From positions 3,906,001 through 3,970,000 of the forward strand of contig NZ_CP010431.2 in assembly GCF_000814845.2 (NCBI RefSeq): a DNA stretch of 64,000 nucleotides. Reading direction: 5' to 3'. Under the pieces are notes generated by a model that was not told the origin of the DNA, did not search any database, and saw nothing but the letters and a program-made list of their open reading frames with translations. Position 1 is the stretch's first letter. The number at the start of each line of letters is the position of its first letter. The position numbers were made by a program, and so were the translations under genes. This document shows positions 23,769-33,009 of this stretch, one piece after another. The stretch is from Pandoraea sputorum (GTDB taxonomy: Bacteria; Pseudomonadota; Gammaproteobacteria; Burkholderiales; Burkholderiaceae).

Positions 23769-24560
23769 CTATCCACGTAGCGCCGAACGCGACCGGAGAA
23801 TGGCGTTGGCGAATTCCACAAAACCGGCGCCCCCTGGGCCACGCGTGATCCATCGCGGGGGAACCGGTAAATGCGGTAGGTAATCCGTCACCGTGCTCAC
23901 GCCCGCCGTGTGTTTGAAAAACTCGAACATCGGCGCGTCGTTGGTGGAGTCACCGGAATAGGCGACTACCTCGTAGGCGGATTCGGCGTCAATGCCATAT
24001 GCATCGGCGAGAACTCGCAGTGACATCGTCAACTTGTCGTAGCCGCCGACCCAGCCGAGCACCCACAGGTTGTTTATCGTCGCATCCGCGCCCGCCTGTC
24101 TAAGCGCCTTGACGATACGGGTATCGGTATCCGTTCCAGTACGGCGATAGGCAAGGCTCGTGAGCCGAAACACCTGATCGTCGGCCTGTTGTGCCTCAGG
24201 CACTGCTGCCTCGACGGACCGTGCAATGGACTTCAGTTGTTCACGCACCTGTTCGACGTGATCGGGCGCATGCCAGAAATGCCGTTCGACCTGGTGCCCG
24301 TCCGAACTACGCTGCAAGAACAAACCGCCGTTTTCGGCAATGACACCGTCAACGGGCCACATGCGCGCCATCTGATCGCACCACCCGGCCGGTGCCGCAG
24401 TGACGGGCACCACGCGAATGCCACCCGCTTCCAGTTGCGCCAGTGCGGTGTATGTTTCGGCGGGCAGACGGCCCCGATAGGTCAACGTCTCGTCCATATC
24501 CGTAAGCACGAATCGGACGGTCGAGAATTGATCTGCTGCTGCCAGGGAAAGGGGTTGCAT
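23769..24560 (-). CDS. HAD-superfamily hydrolase, subfamily IIB
   Basis: A 263-residue phosphatase-like protein. Motif I is VLTDMDETLT (DxDxT), with a cap-containing middle and a late motif IV, YSGDSTNDAPMFEF, in which Asp residues would bind Mg2+. This is the Cof/sucrose-phosphatase/mannosyl-3-phosphoglycerate-phosphatase type. The gene ends 10 bp from the convergent XRE-cupin gene. It lies downstream of the ABC transporter genes with a 125-bp gap, so it may be cotranscribed or independent. No clear ribosome binding site; substrate unknown. Confidence 0.82.
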   Translation of the reverse strand: MQPLSLAAADQFSTVRFVLTDMDETLTYRGRLPAETYTALAQLEAGGIRVVPVTAAPAGWCDQMARMWPVDGVIAENGGLFLQRSSDGHQVERHFWHAPDHVEQVREQLKSIARSVEAAVPEAQQADDQVFRLTSLAYRRTGTDTDTRIVKALRQAGADATINNLWVLGWVGGYDKLTMSLRVLADAYGIDAESAYEVVAYSGDSTNDAPMFEFFKHTAGVSTVTDYLPHLPVPPRWITRGPGGAGFVEFANAILRSRSALRG

Positions 24561-24685
24561 GGTGAGCGCTTGGCAATGGAAGGCAGCAAATTATGCGCGG
24601 CTCTCCGATAACCGCTTGCGTGAATTATGAAAATGCTTATCGCGATTTGTTGTTAGCAAGCCAATCGGTTGCGCACGTCAGCGCA

Positions 24686-25555
24686 TCATTGCCCGCGCCA
24701 GGGGACGAGACGCTTTTCCAACGCTCGCATGCCCAGGTCGAAACACCATGCGATAACGCCGATAAGCACGATGCCCATGACAACCACGTCCGTGCGCAGA
24801 AAGCTCGACCCGTTGAGCACCATCTGCCCGAGGCCCGCAGTGGCCGCTACCATCTCGGCGGCGACCAGTGTGGTCCACCCGAACCCGACGGCGATGCGTA
24901 AGCCCGTCAGAATTTCGGGCAGCGCCGCCGGTAGGATGACGTGGCGAACCACTTGCAGATGCCGTCCCCCAAGCGAGTAGGCCGCGTGGATTTGTTCGGT
25001 GGTTGCGCTACGCGCGCCCGCCCGGGCCGCCATCGCTATCGGCGCAAAGCAGGCAAGGTAAATGACGACGATCTTCGCGGCCTCATCGATGCCGAACCAG
25101 ATGACGACTAGCGGGAGATAGGCCAACGGCGGGAGCGGTCGATAGAACTCAAGTACCGGATCGAGTACCCCCCGGGCGATGCGGCTGACCCCCATGAGAA
25201 TCCCCACCGGCACAGCCGTCACTGCGGCGAGTGCGAAGGCACCAAAGACCCGCAATGCACTCCACGCGAGATGCTCCGACAAGGGCCTGCCGCCTTGAAT
25301 ACGACCGTGGATCGCATCGAGAAAGGCGCTCCATACGGCTTCCGGCGTCGGCAGAAACAAGGGCGGCAGCCACTGCAAATGGGTCGATATCCACCATAGC
25401 GCCCCAATCGACAGCGCTGCCAGGAAACTGAGCCGCGCAGTAGGCCCCTCACCCGGCATGCGCCACGCGCCGGTACGTTTCGTCTGGCTGACATTGGGCG
25501 CTTGCGACGCCGACGCTGCCCGTGGGGCCTTCACTGCGGAAATTTCGGATGACAT
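24686..25555 (-). CDS. tauC: Taurine-type ABC transporter permease
   Basis: A 289-residue inner-membrane protein with six hydrophobic segments and the permease EAA-type loop GRHLQVVRHVILPAALPEILTGLRIAVG. It resembles TauC/SsuC. The start was placed at the ATG opening MSSEISAVK, 5 bp after the stop of the ATPase gene. Third gene of the substrate-binding protein/ATPase/permease set at 24686-27410. The symbol rests on the TauA-like binding protein; import of another sulfonate is possible. Confidence 0.78.
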   Translation of the reverse strand: MSSEISAVKAPRAASASQAPNVSQTKRTGAWRMPGEGPTARLSFLAALSIGALWWISTHLQWLPPLFLPTPEAVWSAFLDAIHGRIQGGRPLSEHLAWSALRVFGAFALAAVTAVPVGILMGVSRIARGVLDPVLEFYRPLPPLAYLPLVVIWFGIDEAAKIVVIYLACFAPIAMAARAGARSATTEQIHAAYSLGGRHLQVVRHVILPAALPEILTGLRIAVGFGWTTLVAAEMVAATAGLGQMVLNGSSFLRTDVVVMGIVLIGVIAWCFDLGMRALEKRLVPWRGQ

Positions 25556-25560
25556 GAGAC

Positions 25561-26358
25561 TTAAACCGTCAATGCATGAGAAGGCGACTCGCGCAGTCGA
25601 TGGACGAGCCGCTCGCGCCACTCGATAAAGTCGGCCGACGACTTGACGGCGCGGGCGTCGCGAGACTCGAGAAACCGCCGCGAAAACGGCAGTTCGTGGC
25701 TCTCGGCGATACGCCCCGGGCTGGGCGTCATGACAATGACGCGCGTCCCGAGGAAAAGGGCTTCCTCCACGCTATGTGTGATGAAGAAAATCGTTTTGTG
25801 GGTGCGCTCCCAGATATCCAGAACGAGTTCCTGCATCGACTCTCTTGTCATGGCGTCCAGCGCCCCCATCGGTTCATCCATCAGGAGCACACGCGGATCG
25901 TTGGCCAGCGCTCGCGCAATGCCGACCCGCTGCTGCATGCCCCCCGATAGCGAGTACACCCGCGACTCCGCAAAGCGTTCGAGGCCGACCAACGCCAACG
26001 TGCGACGCGCGCTCGCCTGGCGTTGCGCCTTCGAAATCCCCTGGAACCGCAGCCCGAGTGCGACGTTGTCGAGTACATTCAGCCACGGCAATAGCGCGTA
26101 TCGCTGGAAGACCACGCCACGCTCGGCGCCAGGGCCCGTCACCGGTACCCCGTCGAGGCTCACATCCCCCTCGGTCGCCGACAGGAACCCGGCAATGCAA
26201 TTGAGCAACGTCGTCTTCCCGCAACCCGAAGCACCAAGGGCAACGACAAACTCCCCGGTGCCGATATGCAGGTTCACGTTCTCGAGCGCTATGGTGGGCG
26301 CAGTACCGCGCGCGCCCTCATAGGCGACATGCAGCCGCCGGATGTCCAGTCCACTCAT
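25561..26358 (-). CDS. tauB: Taurine-type ABC transporter ATP-binding protein
   Basis: A 265-residue ATPase. Walker [10 protein letters not shown], signature [15 protein letters not shown], Walker B VLLMDEP and the H loop ITHSVEEA are all intact. The start was chosen at [15 protein letters not shown]; the frame stays open upstream into the tauA region but without family similarity. It lies 14 bp after tauA and 5 bp before tauC. TauB energises uptake of taurine or related alkanesulfonates. Confidence 0.85.
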   Translation of the reverse strand: MSGLDIRRLHVAYEGARGTAPTIALENVNLHIGTGEFVVALGASGCGKTTLLNCIAGFLSATEGDVSLDGVPVTGPGAERGVVFQRYALLPWLNVLDNVALGLRFQGISKAQRQASARRTLALVGLERFAESRVYSLSGGMQQRVGIARALANDPRVLLMDEPMGALDAMTRESMQELVLDIWERTHKTIFFITHSVEEALFLGTRVIVMTPSPGRIAESHELPFSRRFLESRDARAVKSSADFIEWRERLVHRLRESPSHALTV

Positions 26359-26372
26359 TGGATTACGCTCAC

Positions 26373-27410
26373 TCAACGCGCTGCGGCACGCTGGGCGAAT
26401 TGAGGATCGACGCCGACTGAGTAGTCCGGCAGCACGGCCTGAATCGTGCCCTGCTCTTTCAGAAACGCCGCGGTCGCCGCGAGGGATTTGGCGGCCCCCG
26501 ATTGCTTGCCGCCCCCGAGCCACACGTTGGAGGCCTGCTGAGCGGCGGTGGGGAATGCGTACAGCGCCAGACTTGCCGGGACATCCGCCGCGTTCGCGCC
26601 CGACTCCTTGGCCACCGCTGCGACCTGCGGCGAACCGACAGCCCACGTCTGCGGGTTGTCCCGATAGCTCGCGTCGGTTGCCGCAAGCACCTTCACGAAA
26701 TGGTCGAGGAATTCCTTGTTCGCGGTGGCAAATTTGCGGTCGGCCACGAATCCGTCAAACGTCGCCTTGCCGGTGGCCTTCGCCACTTCGCCGGAAGTGA
26801 TCAATACCTTGCCGTTCTTCTTGGCTTTCGCCAGCACCGGGTCCCACACGTAGGTGGCGTCGATGTCGCCGCGCTCCCATGCGGCCGCGATCTCAGGCGG
26901 TCTCAGATTGACGATCTTGACGTCGGACGGATTGACGCCCGCAGACTGCAACGCCACGAGCGTGTGAAAGTGCGAAGTCGAGACGAAGGTGACGCCGACC
27001 TTCTTGCCGGTCAGTTGTTTGACGGATGTCACACCGGAGCCGTCCCGCGCGACCAGCGCTTCGGCGTCGTTGATGTTGTCCAGAATCCAGAACAGCGACA
27101 GATCCACACCTTGCGACAATCCCGCGGCAATCGGACTCGATCCTGCCTCTCCGAGCTGCACCGATCCGGAAGCCAACGCGCGAATCACATCGGCACCGCT
27201 ACCAAGCTTGCGATAAGTCACCTTGTAACCGGTGGCGCGCTCCACCTCGCCCGTGACCTGTGCGTAGCGCCAGGGCACGACCATGTCCTGATACGCGATG
27301 ACGACTTCCTTCGCCTGTGCTTGTGCATGCGGCGTGTACGCCGTTGAAAATGCCAATGCACTGAATGCACTCAGAACGATCAACCTGCGCTTCATTGTGC
27401 TCATGTTCAT
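26373..27410 (-). CDS. tauA: Taurine ABC transporter substrate-binding protein
   Basis: A 345-residue periplasmic protein with a signal peptide ending PHAQAQA. The mature part begins [18 protein letters not shown] and contains [54 protein letters not shown] and [16 protein letters not shown], all close to E. coli TauA as I remember it. It binds taurine or a similar sulfonate for the tauBC complex. No taurine dioxygenase gene (tauD) is next to it, so the imported compound must be processed elsewhere. Confidence 0.82.
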   Translation of the reverse strand: MNMSTMKRRLIVLSAFSALAFSTAYTPHAQAQAKEVVIAYQDMVVPWRYAQVTGEVERATGYKVTYRKLGSGADVIRALASGSVQLGEAGSSPIAAGLSQGVDLSLFWILDNINDAEALVARDGSGVTSVKQLTGKKVGVTFVSTSHFHTLVALQSAGVNPSDVKIVNLRPPEIAAAWERGDIDATYVWDPVLAKAKKNGKVLITSGEVAKATGKATFDGFVADRKFATANKEFLDHFVKVLAATDASYRDNPQTWAVGSPQVAAVAKESGANAADVPASLALYAFPTAAQQASNVWLGGGKQSGAAKSLAATAAFLKEQGTIQAVLPDYSVGVDPQFAQRAAAR

Positions 27411-27411
27411 A

Positions 27412-27612
27412 TCAGGATTCCCCGTATTGCTGAAAAAGTTCGGCGTGCGATGACGTTAGTGCATCGCGCAGGAAATCCCAACCAACCAATCCTGATATGC
27501 CCATCGCTGCGACGGAGATATCGAAATGCACTTTTTCGGTAGTGGCCGATGTGACCGTGTCTAACCCCGGCATGGCCAACATGACCCAGTTCCCTGGACG
27601 ACTCCCCTCCAT
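27412..27612 (-). CDS. Possible small ORF between the two ABC operons
   Basis: A 66-residue frame begins 7 bp after the permease stop and ends just before the tauA start, filling an otherwise empty 209-bp gap. Its position fits a cotranscribed small gene, but the composition is unremarkable, the upstream GGCGGG is a poor ribosome site and I recognise no family. It may be chance; the gap could instead hold a tauA promoter. Confidence 0.2.
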   Translation of the reverse strand: MEGSRPGNWVMLAMPGLDTVTSATTEKVHFDISVAAMGISGLVGWDFLRDALTSSHAELFQQYGES

Positions 27613-27619
27613 CCCGCCA

Positions 27620-28558
27620 TCATGCGCTTTGCATCCCCCAGCGCCGCACCGTCCATCGGGCGAGCGTATCGAAGACGAGATGCTCCACGAGCAGGCCGAT
27701 CAGGATGACCGTCAGTAGACCAGCGAATACACGGTCGGTGTATAGCTCGTTGCGGTTCTGATAGATGTACCAGCCCAGTCCGCCTGCACCGGTGTTCGCC
27801 CCGAAAACGAGTTCGGCGGCGATCAGCGTCCGCCAGGCGAAGGCCCAGCCCACACGCAGCCCGGAGAGTACCGACGGCAGCGCAGCGGGCGTCAGAATCC
27901 AGGCGACTTGCCGCAATCCCGACAGTCCGTAATTTCGTCCGATCATGCGCAGTGTGGGCGAAACCGACTCGAAACCTGTGTAGATGCTCAACGACAAGGG
28001 CCACAACACGGCATGCACCAGCACGAACAGCAGGCTGCCCGTGCCAAGCCCGAACCAAAGCAGCGCGAGCGGCAGCAATGCAATCGAAGGCAGCGGGTTA
28101 AACATGCCCGTGAGCAACGAGAGCAGATCGCGCCCGACGGCGTTTGACATGGCCAGCGACGTCAGGGCGAATGCGCACAGCACACCGAGGCCGTAACCTC
28201 GGAGCAACATCCAGAGCGATGTGCCTGTGCGTGCGAACAACTCACCGCTTACCGCACTCTCCCACCAGGCACGCGCGGTGGCGCTGGCGCCCGGTAGCAG
28301 CAGATCGTTATCGACCCATCGGGCCGCGATTTCCCACAATACGAGCAACACAATGCCGATGATCAGCTTTCGCCAGACACTCGGACTCACCGCCCGCCAA
28401 CGAACCGGCCTGCCCACACCTTCGTTGCCCATTCCGTCAATCGGAAGCTCGGCCGCACTTACCCGACCGTCATCGGATGCGCGTGGTGCTCTCGGAAAAA
28501 TTCGTTCGGGACGGCGCGGCGCGCGAATTCGGACTGTCTTGGGCGAAAGCGAGCTCAT
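27620..28558 (-). CDS. NitT/TauT-family ABC transporter permease
   Basis: A 312-residue inner-membrane protein with a 55-residue polar N-terminus, about six membrane segments and the loop SGLRQVAWILTPAALPSVLSGLRVG. AGGAGAG precedes the ATG, which overlaps the ATPase TGA (ATGA). It belongs to the nitrate/sulfonate/bicarbonate permease family, like TauC and SsuC. With the ATPase and binding protein upstream it forms a complete importer distinct from the TauABC set. Confidence 0.85.
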   Translation of the reverse strand: MSSLSPKTVRIRAPRRPERIFPRAPRASDDGRVSAAELPIDGMGNEGVGRPVRWRAVSPSVWRKLIIGIVLLVLWEIAARWVDNDLLLPGASATARAWWESAVSGELFARTGTSLWMLLRGYGLGVLCAFALTSLAMSNAVGRDLLSLLTGMFNPLPSIALLPLALLWFGLGTGSLLFVLVHAVLWPLSLSIYTGFESVSPTLRMIGRNYGLSGLRQVAWILTPAALPSVLSGLRVGWAFAWRTLIAAELVFGANTGAGGLGWYIYQNRNELYTDRVFAGLLTVILIGLLVEHLVFDTLARWTVRRWGMQSA

Positions 28559-29424
28559 GCTATCTCTCCTGCGCTTTGTGAAAGCAGTCGTTCGCCGAAG
28601 AGCAGATCGTGAATACGTGCACTCGCACGCCGGAAGTCCGGGGATGCCACCTCGTCGAGCCCGAATGTTCCGGCGTCGAGTTCGGCGCGCAGACGTCCCG
28701 GTTGACCGTCGAGCAGCACGATCCGGGTGCCCACGACAAGCGCTTCTTCTATGGAGTGCGTCACGAACAGGAGCGTGACACGCGTGTCCTCCCACAAACG
28801 CAGTAGTTCTTCCTGCATGCGTGTACGCGTTAGCGCGTCAAGGGCGGCGAAAGGTTCGTCCATGAGCAACACACGTGGTCGTACCGCCAGTGCGCGAGCA
28901 ATGGCGACGCGCTGCTTCATCCCCCCCGAGAGCGTGTGCGGGGATGCGTCGGCAAATCGGGAGAGTCCGACTTTCTCCAAAGTATCGAGGGCAAGCTCGC
29001 GTGCTTCGCGACGCGAAAGCCCTTTGCCGACGCGCAGCGGAAACATCACGTTCTGCGCTACCGTTTTCCACGGCGCGAGTTGGTCGAACTCCTGAAACAC
29101 CACCATCCGGTCGATGCCTGGTTTCGCGACGGATCGCCCGTCAAGCACGATCTCACCGCGCGTCGGTTTGACGAAACCGCCGATGGCCTTGAGCAACGTC
29201 GATTTGCCGCAGCCCGACGGGCCGAGAAGCACGAGACGGTCGGCGTCATAGACATCGAACGATATGTTGCTTACACCCGCGACATGGCGACCCCGCGTAC
29301 GAAACTCGATATCGAGCTCGCACACCTCGAGAACACGCTCGCTGAGGACTTCTCCTGGGGTATAGGCAACGTCGGCATTACCGTGCGCTGGCCGCAGGGG
29401 TTGTAGAGCGCTTGTCGCTCCCAT
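28555..29424 (-). CDS. NitT/TauT-family ABC transporter ATP-binding protein
   Basis: A 289-residue ATPase with Walker A GPSGCGKSTLL, signature LSGGMKQRVAIARAL, Walker B VLLMDEPFAALD and H loop VTHSIEEA. An N-terminal extension of about 25 residues precedes the domain, and a later ATG or GTG start is possible. Its ATG lies one base from the stop of the binding-protein gene, and its stop overlaps the permease start, so the three genes are tightly coupled. Confidence 0.87.
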   Translation of the reverse strand: MGATSALQPLRPAHGNADVAYTPGEVLSERVLEVCELDIEFRTRGRHVAGVSNISFDVYDADRLVLLGPSGCGKSTLLKAIGGFVKPTRGEIVLDGRSVAKPGIDRMVVFQEFDQLAPWKTVAQNVMFPLRVGKGLSRREARELALDTLEKVGLSRFADASPHTLSGGMKQRVAIARALAVRPRVLLMDEPFAALDALTRTRMQEELLRLWEDTRVTLLFVTHSIEEALVVGTRIVLLDGQPGRLRAELDAGTFGLDEVASPDFRRASARIHDLLFGERLLSQSAGEIA

Positions 29425-29425
29425 C

Positions 29426-30502
29426 TCAACTGCCCTGCCCCAGCGCGGGATCGTCGAAGAAGTAGTCCTTCCAGGACGTGGGTTTGTGACGCACCGCCCC
29501 GACGCGCTGCATGAACTGCGCGAGGCCGAGCGTGTTCTGGGGCGTAATCGAGAAGTTGACCTTCGGGTCAGTGATGAGGCTCACCAGCAGCTTCTTGTCG
29601 GTTTTCGACTGATTCACACGCAAATAGGTGTCGGCCGCGGCGTCCGGCTGCCGCTTGACGAAATCCGCCGCGCGGGCAAGCGCGAGAACGAATGCCCGGT
29701 ACGTCTTCGGGTTATCGTTGCGAAATTTTTCCGTGGCGTAGAGCACTGTGGCCGAACTGGGGCCGCCGAGGACTTCATAGGAATCGAGCACGATGTGCGC
29801 GCGCGGATTGGCAGCCAGTTCCTGTTCCTGGAACGGTGGCGTGCCGAAGTGTCCCGTAATCTCCGTGCCACCGGCGATGATCGCCGCAGCAGCATCGGGG
29901 TGCGACATCGTCTGTGTCCATTTGTCCAGCCGGTCGAAGGCGCTATCGCCCCACAGTCTGGCCGACGCGTACTGAAGCACTCGCGATTGCACGGAGACCC
30001 CCACGGCGGGCAGCGCGATGCGGTCTTTCTCCGTAAAGTCGGCGATGGTCCGGATCTTCGGATCGTTGCTCACCAGGTAATACGGCAAGCTGCCCAGCGA
30101 CGCCACGCCACGTACGTTCTGCCGTCCATAGGTCCGATCCCACACGGTAATCAGCGGCCCCACACCCGCACCGGCAACGTCGATAGCGCCGGAGAGCAAG
30201 GCATCGTTGATGGCCGCGCCACCGGACAACCTCGCCCAGTCGACCTTGACGTCGACGCCCAGCTTGCGGCCTTCCTGTTCGATGAGTTGCTGATCGCGAA
30301 CGACATTGAGCAGCAGATACACAATGCCGAACTGTTCGGCGATACGGATGCGCCCTTCGGCATGCGCGGCAGGTGCCGCCAATATGCAGGACAGACCCAT
30401 CAACGCAACGCGTGTCAGACGCGTGGGATGGCGAAGCAATGAAGCCAGAGCAAAGCGCATGAGCGACGTCGACCTAAGAGGAGCCGGATAAACGCTCAAC
30501 AT
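29426..30502 (-). CDS. NitT/TauT-family ABC transporter substrate-binding protein
   Basis: A 358-residue periplasmic protein; a shorter start at MRFALASLL (30460) is equally possible. The signal peptide ends AAPAAHAEG. The mature part contains IRIAEQFGIVYLLLNVVRDQ and SGAIDVAGAGVGPLITVWD, typical of the SsuA/NMT1-like fold. It differs clearly from the TauA paralogue downstream. Its position directly after the aromatic catabolic operon suggests an aromatic acid or aryl sulfonate as ligand, but that is inference. Confidence 0.82.
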   Translation of the reverse strand: MLSVYPAPLRSTSLMRFALASLLRHPTRLTRVALMGLSCILAAPAAHAEGRIRIAEQFGIVYLLLNVVRDQQLIEQEGRKLGVDVKVDWARLSGGAAINDALLSGAIDVAGAGVGPLITVWDRTYGRQNVRGVASLGSLPYYLVSNDPKIRTIADFTEKDRIALPAVGVSVQSRVLQYASARLWGDSAFDRLDKWTQTMSHPDAAAAIIAGGTEITGHFGTPPFQEQELAANPRAHIVLDSYEVLGGPSSATVLYATEKFRNDNPKTYRAFVLALARAADFVKRQPDAAADTYLRVNQSKTDKKLLVSLITDPKVNFSITPQNTLGLAQFMQRVGAVRHKPTSWKDYFFDDPALGQGS

Positions 30503-30564
30503 AGCGGTGGCGCCCGGCGCAGGTCAACGAAGCGAATCACACAAGGTTATGGCGCTTCGGCATA

Positions 30565-30600
30565 AGCCCGCAGACTCGCGGGCTGATTCGTTCACAGCAA
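30565..30600 (+). repeat. 36-nt element, left copy, also found beside tRNA-Ser
   Basis: AGCCCGC, a 6-nt loop, GCGGGCT and the tail GATTCGTTCACAGCAA. The copy at 56736-56771 has identical stem arms and differs in the tail at one base; only the loop is diverged. Here there is no A/T run beside the stem, so it is a poor terminator. It lies 4 bp beyond the stop codon of the last catabolic gene. Confidence 0.7.
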
Positions 30601-30604
30601 CCTC

Positions 30605-31393
30605 TTACAGGAACTTTGTCGGCCAGATGATGGTGCGCCACATATGCGCCGAGGGCGAACCGTCGAAACCGAGGCCTTCCTTCGGTTGCTTGAAATGGCG
30701 CCCGATGATGTCGATGAAGGGGTCCCAGCTCACCTGCGCGTTCGGATCGAACGAGTAAATGTCGTTGAGCGTGATGAGGCGGCTCGTCATGTACCACTTG
30801 TGATTACGCGCGTACTCCCAGTCGGCCGTGACGTATGGCTCCGGCGCGTAATCCGCACCGAAGTAGCGGATGTACGCTTCGGGATAGTCGTAGCCGACGG
30901 AGGCATCCGGGAAGAAGCGCAGCGCCTGGTGGTAGCGAATGGCCCAGCTCACCTCTTCGTCGACGTACGGTGCGATCAGTTGCGCGCCCCAGTAGCCGTG
31001 ATCGGCACGAATGAAGCCCGACACGCTGATGTCGTGCAACAGACAGGCCAGAATCGTCTTCTCGTCGTGGCCCGCCTTGAGCGCATGCGTGGCGCTTTGC
31101 AGCAAATGGTTCGCGGGCGCGAACCGGTGCCTGAAAAAGTCGAGCAGCGTCGGGCGCTCCGGCATCTTCTGCAGGCGCGGATCGTCGCCCATGAGGAAGT
31201 GACGCGGATCGGGCTTGCCGCCCGGCGGTGGCATGATCGGCGACGTCGGATCGCGATCGCCGGACGTGAACAGCACCGAGCGCACGATCTTGCGGTCGAG
31301 CTCCTCGATCATCTGATGTTCGAGCGCGTCGGCGCGCGCCGACAGACTCATACCGGCGTGCCCCGGCACTTCCTGTATTTTGGTGGTGGACAT
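30605..31393 (-). CDS. HD-domain protein, possible diiron HD oxygenase or phosphohydrolase
   Basis: A 262-residue soluble protein. Putative metal ligands follow the HD pattern: His96 (ANHLLQSATHAL), His120-Asp121 (ACLLHDIS), His132 (RADHGYWGAQLIAP) and His155 (IRYHQAL). The block resembles PhnZ-type HD-domain mixed-valence diiron oxygenases, as well as ordinary HD hydrolases. GGAGAG precedes the ATG at 31393; the frame is open further upstream. It is the last gene of the catabolic operon, 67 bp after the aldehyde dehydrogenase. Its role in aromatic breakdown is unclear. Confidence 0.72.
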   Translation of the reverse strand: MSTTKIQEVPGHAGMSLSARADALEHQMIEELDRKIVRSVLFTSGDRDPTSPIMPPPGGKPDPRHFLMGDDPRLQKMPERPTLLDFFRHRFAPANHLLQSATHALKAGHDEKTILACLLHDISVSGFIRADHGYWGAQLIAPYVDEEVSWAIRYHQALRFFPDASVGYDYPEAYIRYFGADYAPEPYVTADWEYARNHKWYMTSRLITLNDIYSFDPNAQVSWDPFIDIIGRHFKQPKEGLGFDGSPSAHMWRTIIWPTKFL

Positions 31394-31460
31394 ACGTCTC
31401 TCCGAAACGATTCGTGGGCGATGAATGTGGGATGAATGCGAGATGAACGCGATGTGCGAC

Positions 31461-32921
31461 TCAGCGCTTCGCCGCACCGGCGGGCTGCACCATCGGCGGC
31501 ATCGGCGGCAACACCGGCACGCTCACGGCGCGAATCTCCGTGTAGTGCTTGAGACCCTGCGCTCCGTACTCGCGTCCGATGCCGGATTCCTTTGTGCCGC
31601 CGAACGGCACGTCGTACTCGACGCCCACGTGGTGATTGATCCAGGCGGTGCCGACTTCGAGCCGCTGGGCGATCTCGCGGGCGCGCGCCGGGTCGGCGCT
31701 CCATACCGATCCCGACAGTCCGAAGCGGCTGTCGTTGGCTCGACGCACCGCGTCGTCCACATCGCTGAAGCGGATCACCGGCAGCACCGGCCCAAACGGC
31801 TCTTCGTCGACGAGACGGGTCCCTTCCGCGATATCGGCCACGATGGTCGGCGCGATGAAATAACCCGGACGCGCGAGCGCTTCGCCGCCGCACAGAATGC
31901 GTGCGTTCTGGCGACGCGTGTCGTCGATGAGTTCCAGCACCCGCTCGTATTGCATGCGGTTCTGCACCGGCCCCATCAGCACGCCCTCCTCGAAGCCCTC
32001 ACCGACCTTGACCTTGTTCGCGATCTCGACAAGTGCGTCGCACAGTGCGTCGTAGACCTTCTCATGCACATACAGGCGCTTGATCGCCATGCAGATCTGA
32101 CCGCTGTTGCCGAAGCACGCCCAGAACAGGCGCGGTGCGAGGGCCTTCACGTCGATGTCGTCGAGCACGATGGCCGCATCGTTGCCGCCGAGTTCGAGCG
32201 TCACACGCTTGAGCGTGCTGGCGGCACTGGCCATCACCCGCTTGCCCGTGGCGACCGAACCGGTAAACGAAATCTTGTCGATGCCGGGATGGCCCGTCAT
32301 CCACGCGCCGAGATCATTCCCGCCTGCGACGACGTTCACCACGCCCGGCGGAAAGTGCTCACGTGCAATTTCACCGATAAGCAGTGTCGTCAGCGGCGTA
32401 TAGGGCGACGGCTTGAGCACGATGGTATTGCCCGTGTACAGCGACTGCGTGATCTTCGGTAACGCGAGCAATACCGGCACGTTCCAGGGGGTAATCGCGC
32501 CCACGACGCCAAGCGGGTGGTATTGCAGCTCGACATGCCCGCGCTCGTTATCACGCAGGAGTTCGGGCTTCAGCTCGATGGCCAGCAGCCCTTCGAGATT
32601 GGCGAACGCCCGGTTGAGTTCGTCCTGCGCACGCGCGAACGGCTTGCCCTGCTCGCGTGTGAGCAGCGTGGCGATTTCCTTGCTGCGCGCTTTCAGTGCC
32701 TGCGCAAAGCTGCGCAGCCGCTCGCGGCGGTGCGCCGGGGTTGTCTCGCGCCACGCCGTGAATGCACGACGGGCGGCCTCCACAGCGCGATCGAGCTGAT
32801 CTTGCGAGGCGTCCGGGCAAACGGCGAACGGTGCGCCCGTGCCCGGATTGATGACGTCGAACGAGGCATCGCTGGACTCGCCGCGACCGTCGATAGTGTG
32901 GGTATAACCGCTTTGTTGCAT
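31461..32921 (-). CDS. NAD(P)-dependent aldehyde dehydrogenase
   Basis: A 486-residue enzyme with the complete ALDH set: GAITPWNVP and LKPSPYTP in the cofactor domain, FTGSVATGK, catalytic Glu243 in TLELGGNDAA and Cys277 in NSGQICMA, then EEPFGPVLPV and FGGTKESGIGREYG. GGAGGAG precedes the ATG at 32921. Within the aromatic operon it could oxidise a ring-cleavage semialdehyde or an aromatic aldehyde such as a vanillin analogue; the sequence does not decide. Confidence 0.9.
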   Translation of the reverse strand: MQQSGYTHTIDGRGESSDASFDVINPGTGAPFAVCPDASQDQLDRAVEAARRAFTAWRETTPAHRRERLRSFAQALKARSKEIATLLTREQGKPFARAQDELNRAFANLEGLLAIELKPELLRDNERGHVELQYHPLGVVGAITPWNVPVLLALPKITQSLYTGNTIVLKPSPYTPLTTLLIGEIAREHFPPGVVNVVAGGNDLGAWMTGHPGIDKISFTGSVATGKRVMASAASTLKRVTLELGGNDAAIVLDDIDVKALAPRLFWACFGNSGQICMAIKRLYVHEKVYDALCDALVEIANKVKVGEGFEEGVLMGPVQNRMQYERVLELIDDTRRQNARILCGGEALARPGYFIAPTIVADIAEGTRLVDEEPFGPVLPVIRFSDVDDAVRRANDSRFGLSGSVWSADPARAREIAQRLEVGTAWINHHVGVEYDVPFGGTKESGIGREYGAQGLKHYTEIRAVSVPVLPPMPPMVQPAGAAKR

Positions 32922-33009
32922 GTCGTCTCCTCCAGCGCTCTGTGCCGAGCGCATTGATAGTGTCTGGGCGTGGCGCACGTGATGCACGTGATGCACGTGC
33001 TACACATGG

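Noticed and set aside
32975..33007. GCACGTGAT repeats upstream of the aldehyde dehydrogenase gene, considered as a CRISPR-like or operator array
   Set aside because: Only about three very short units without spacers; likely slippage in the gap between two genes of one operon.
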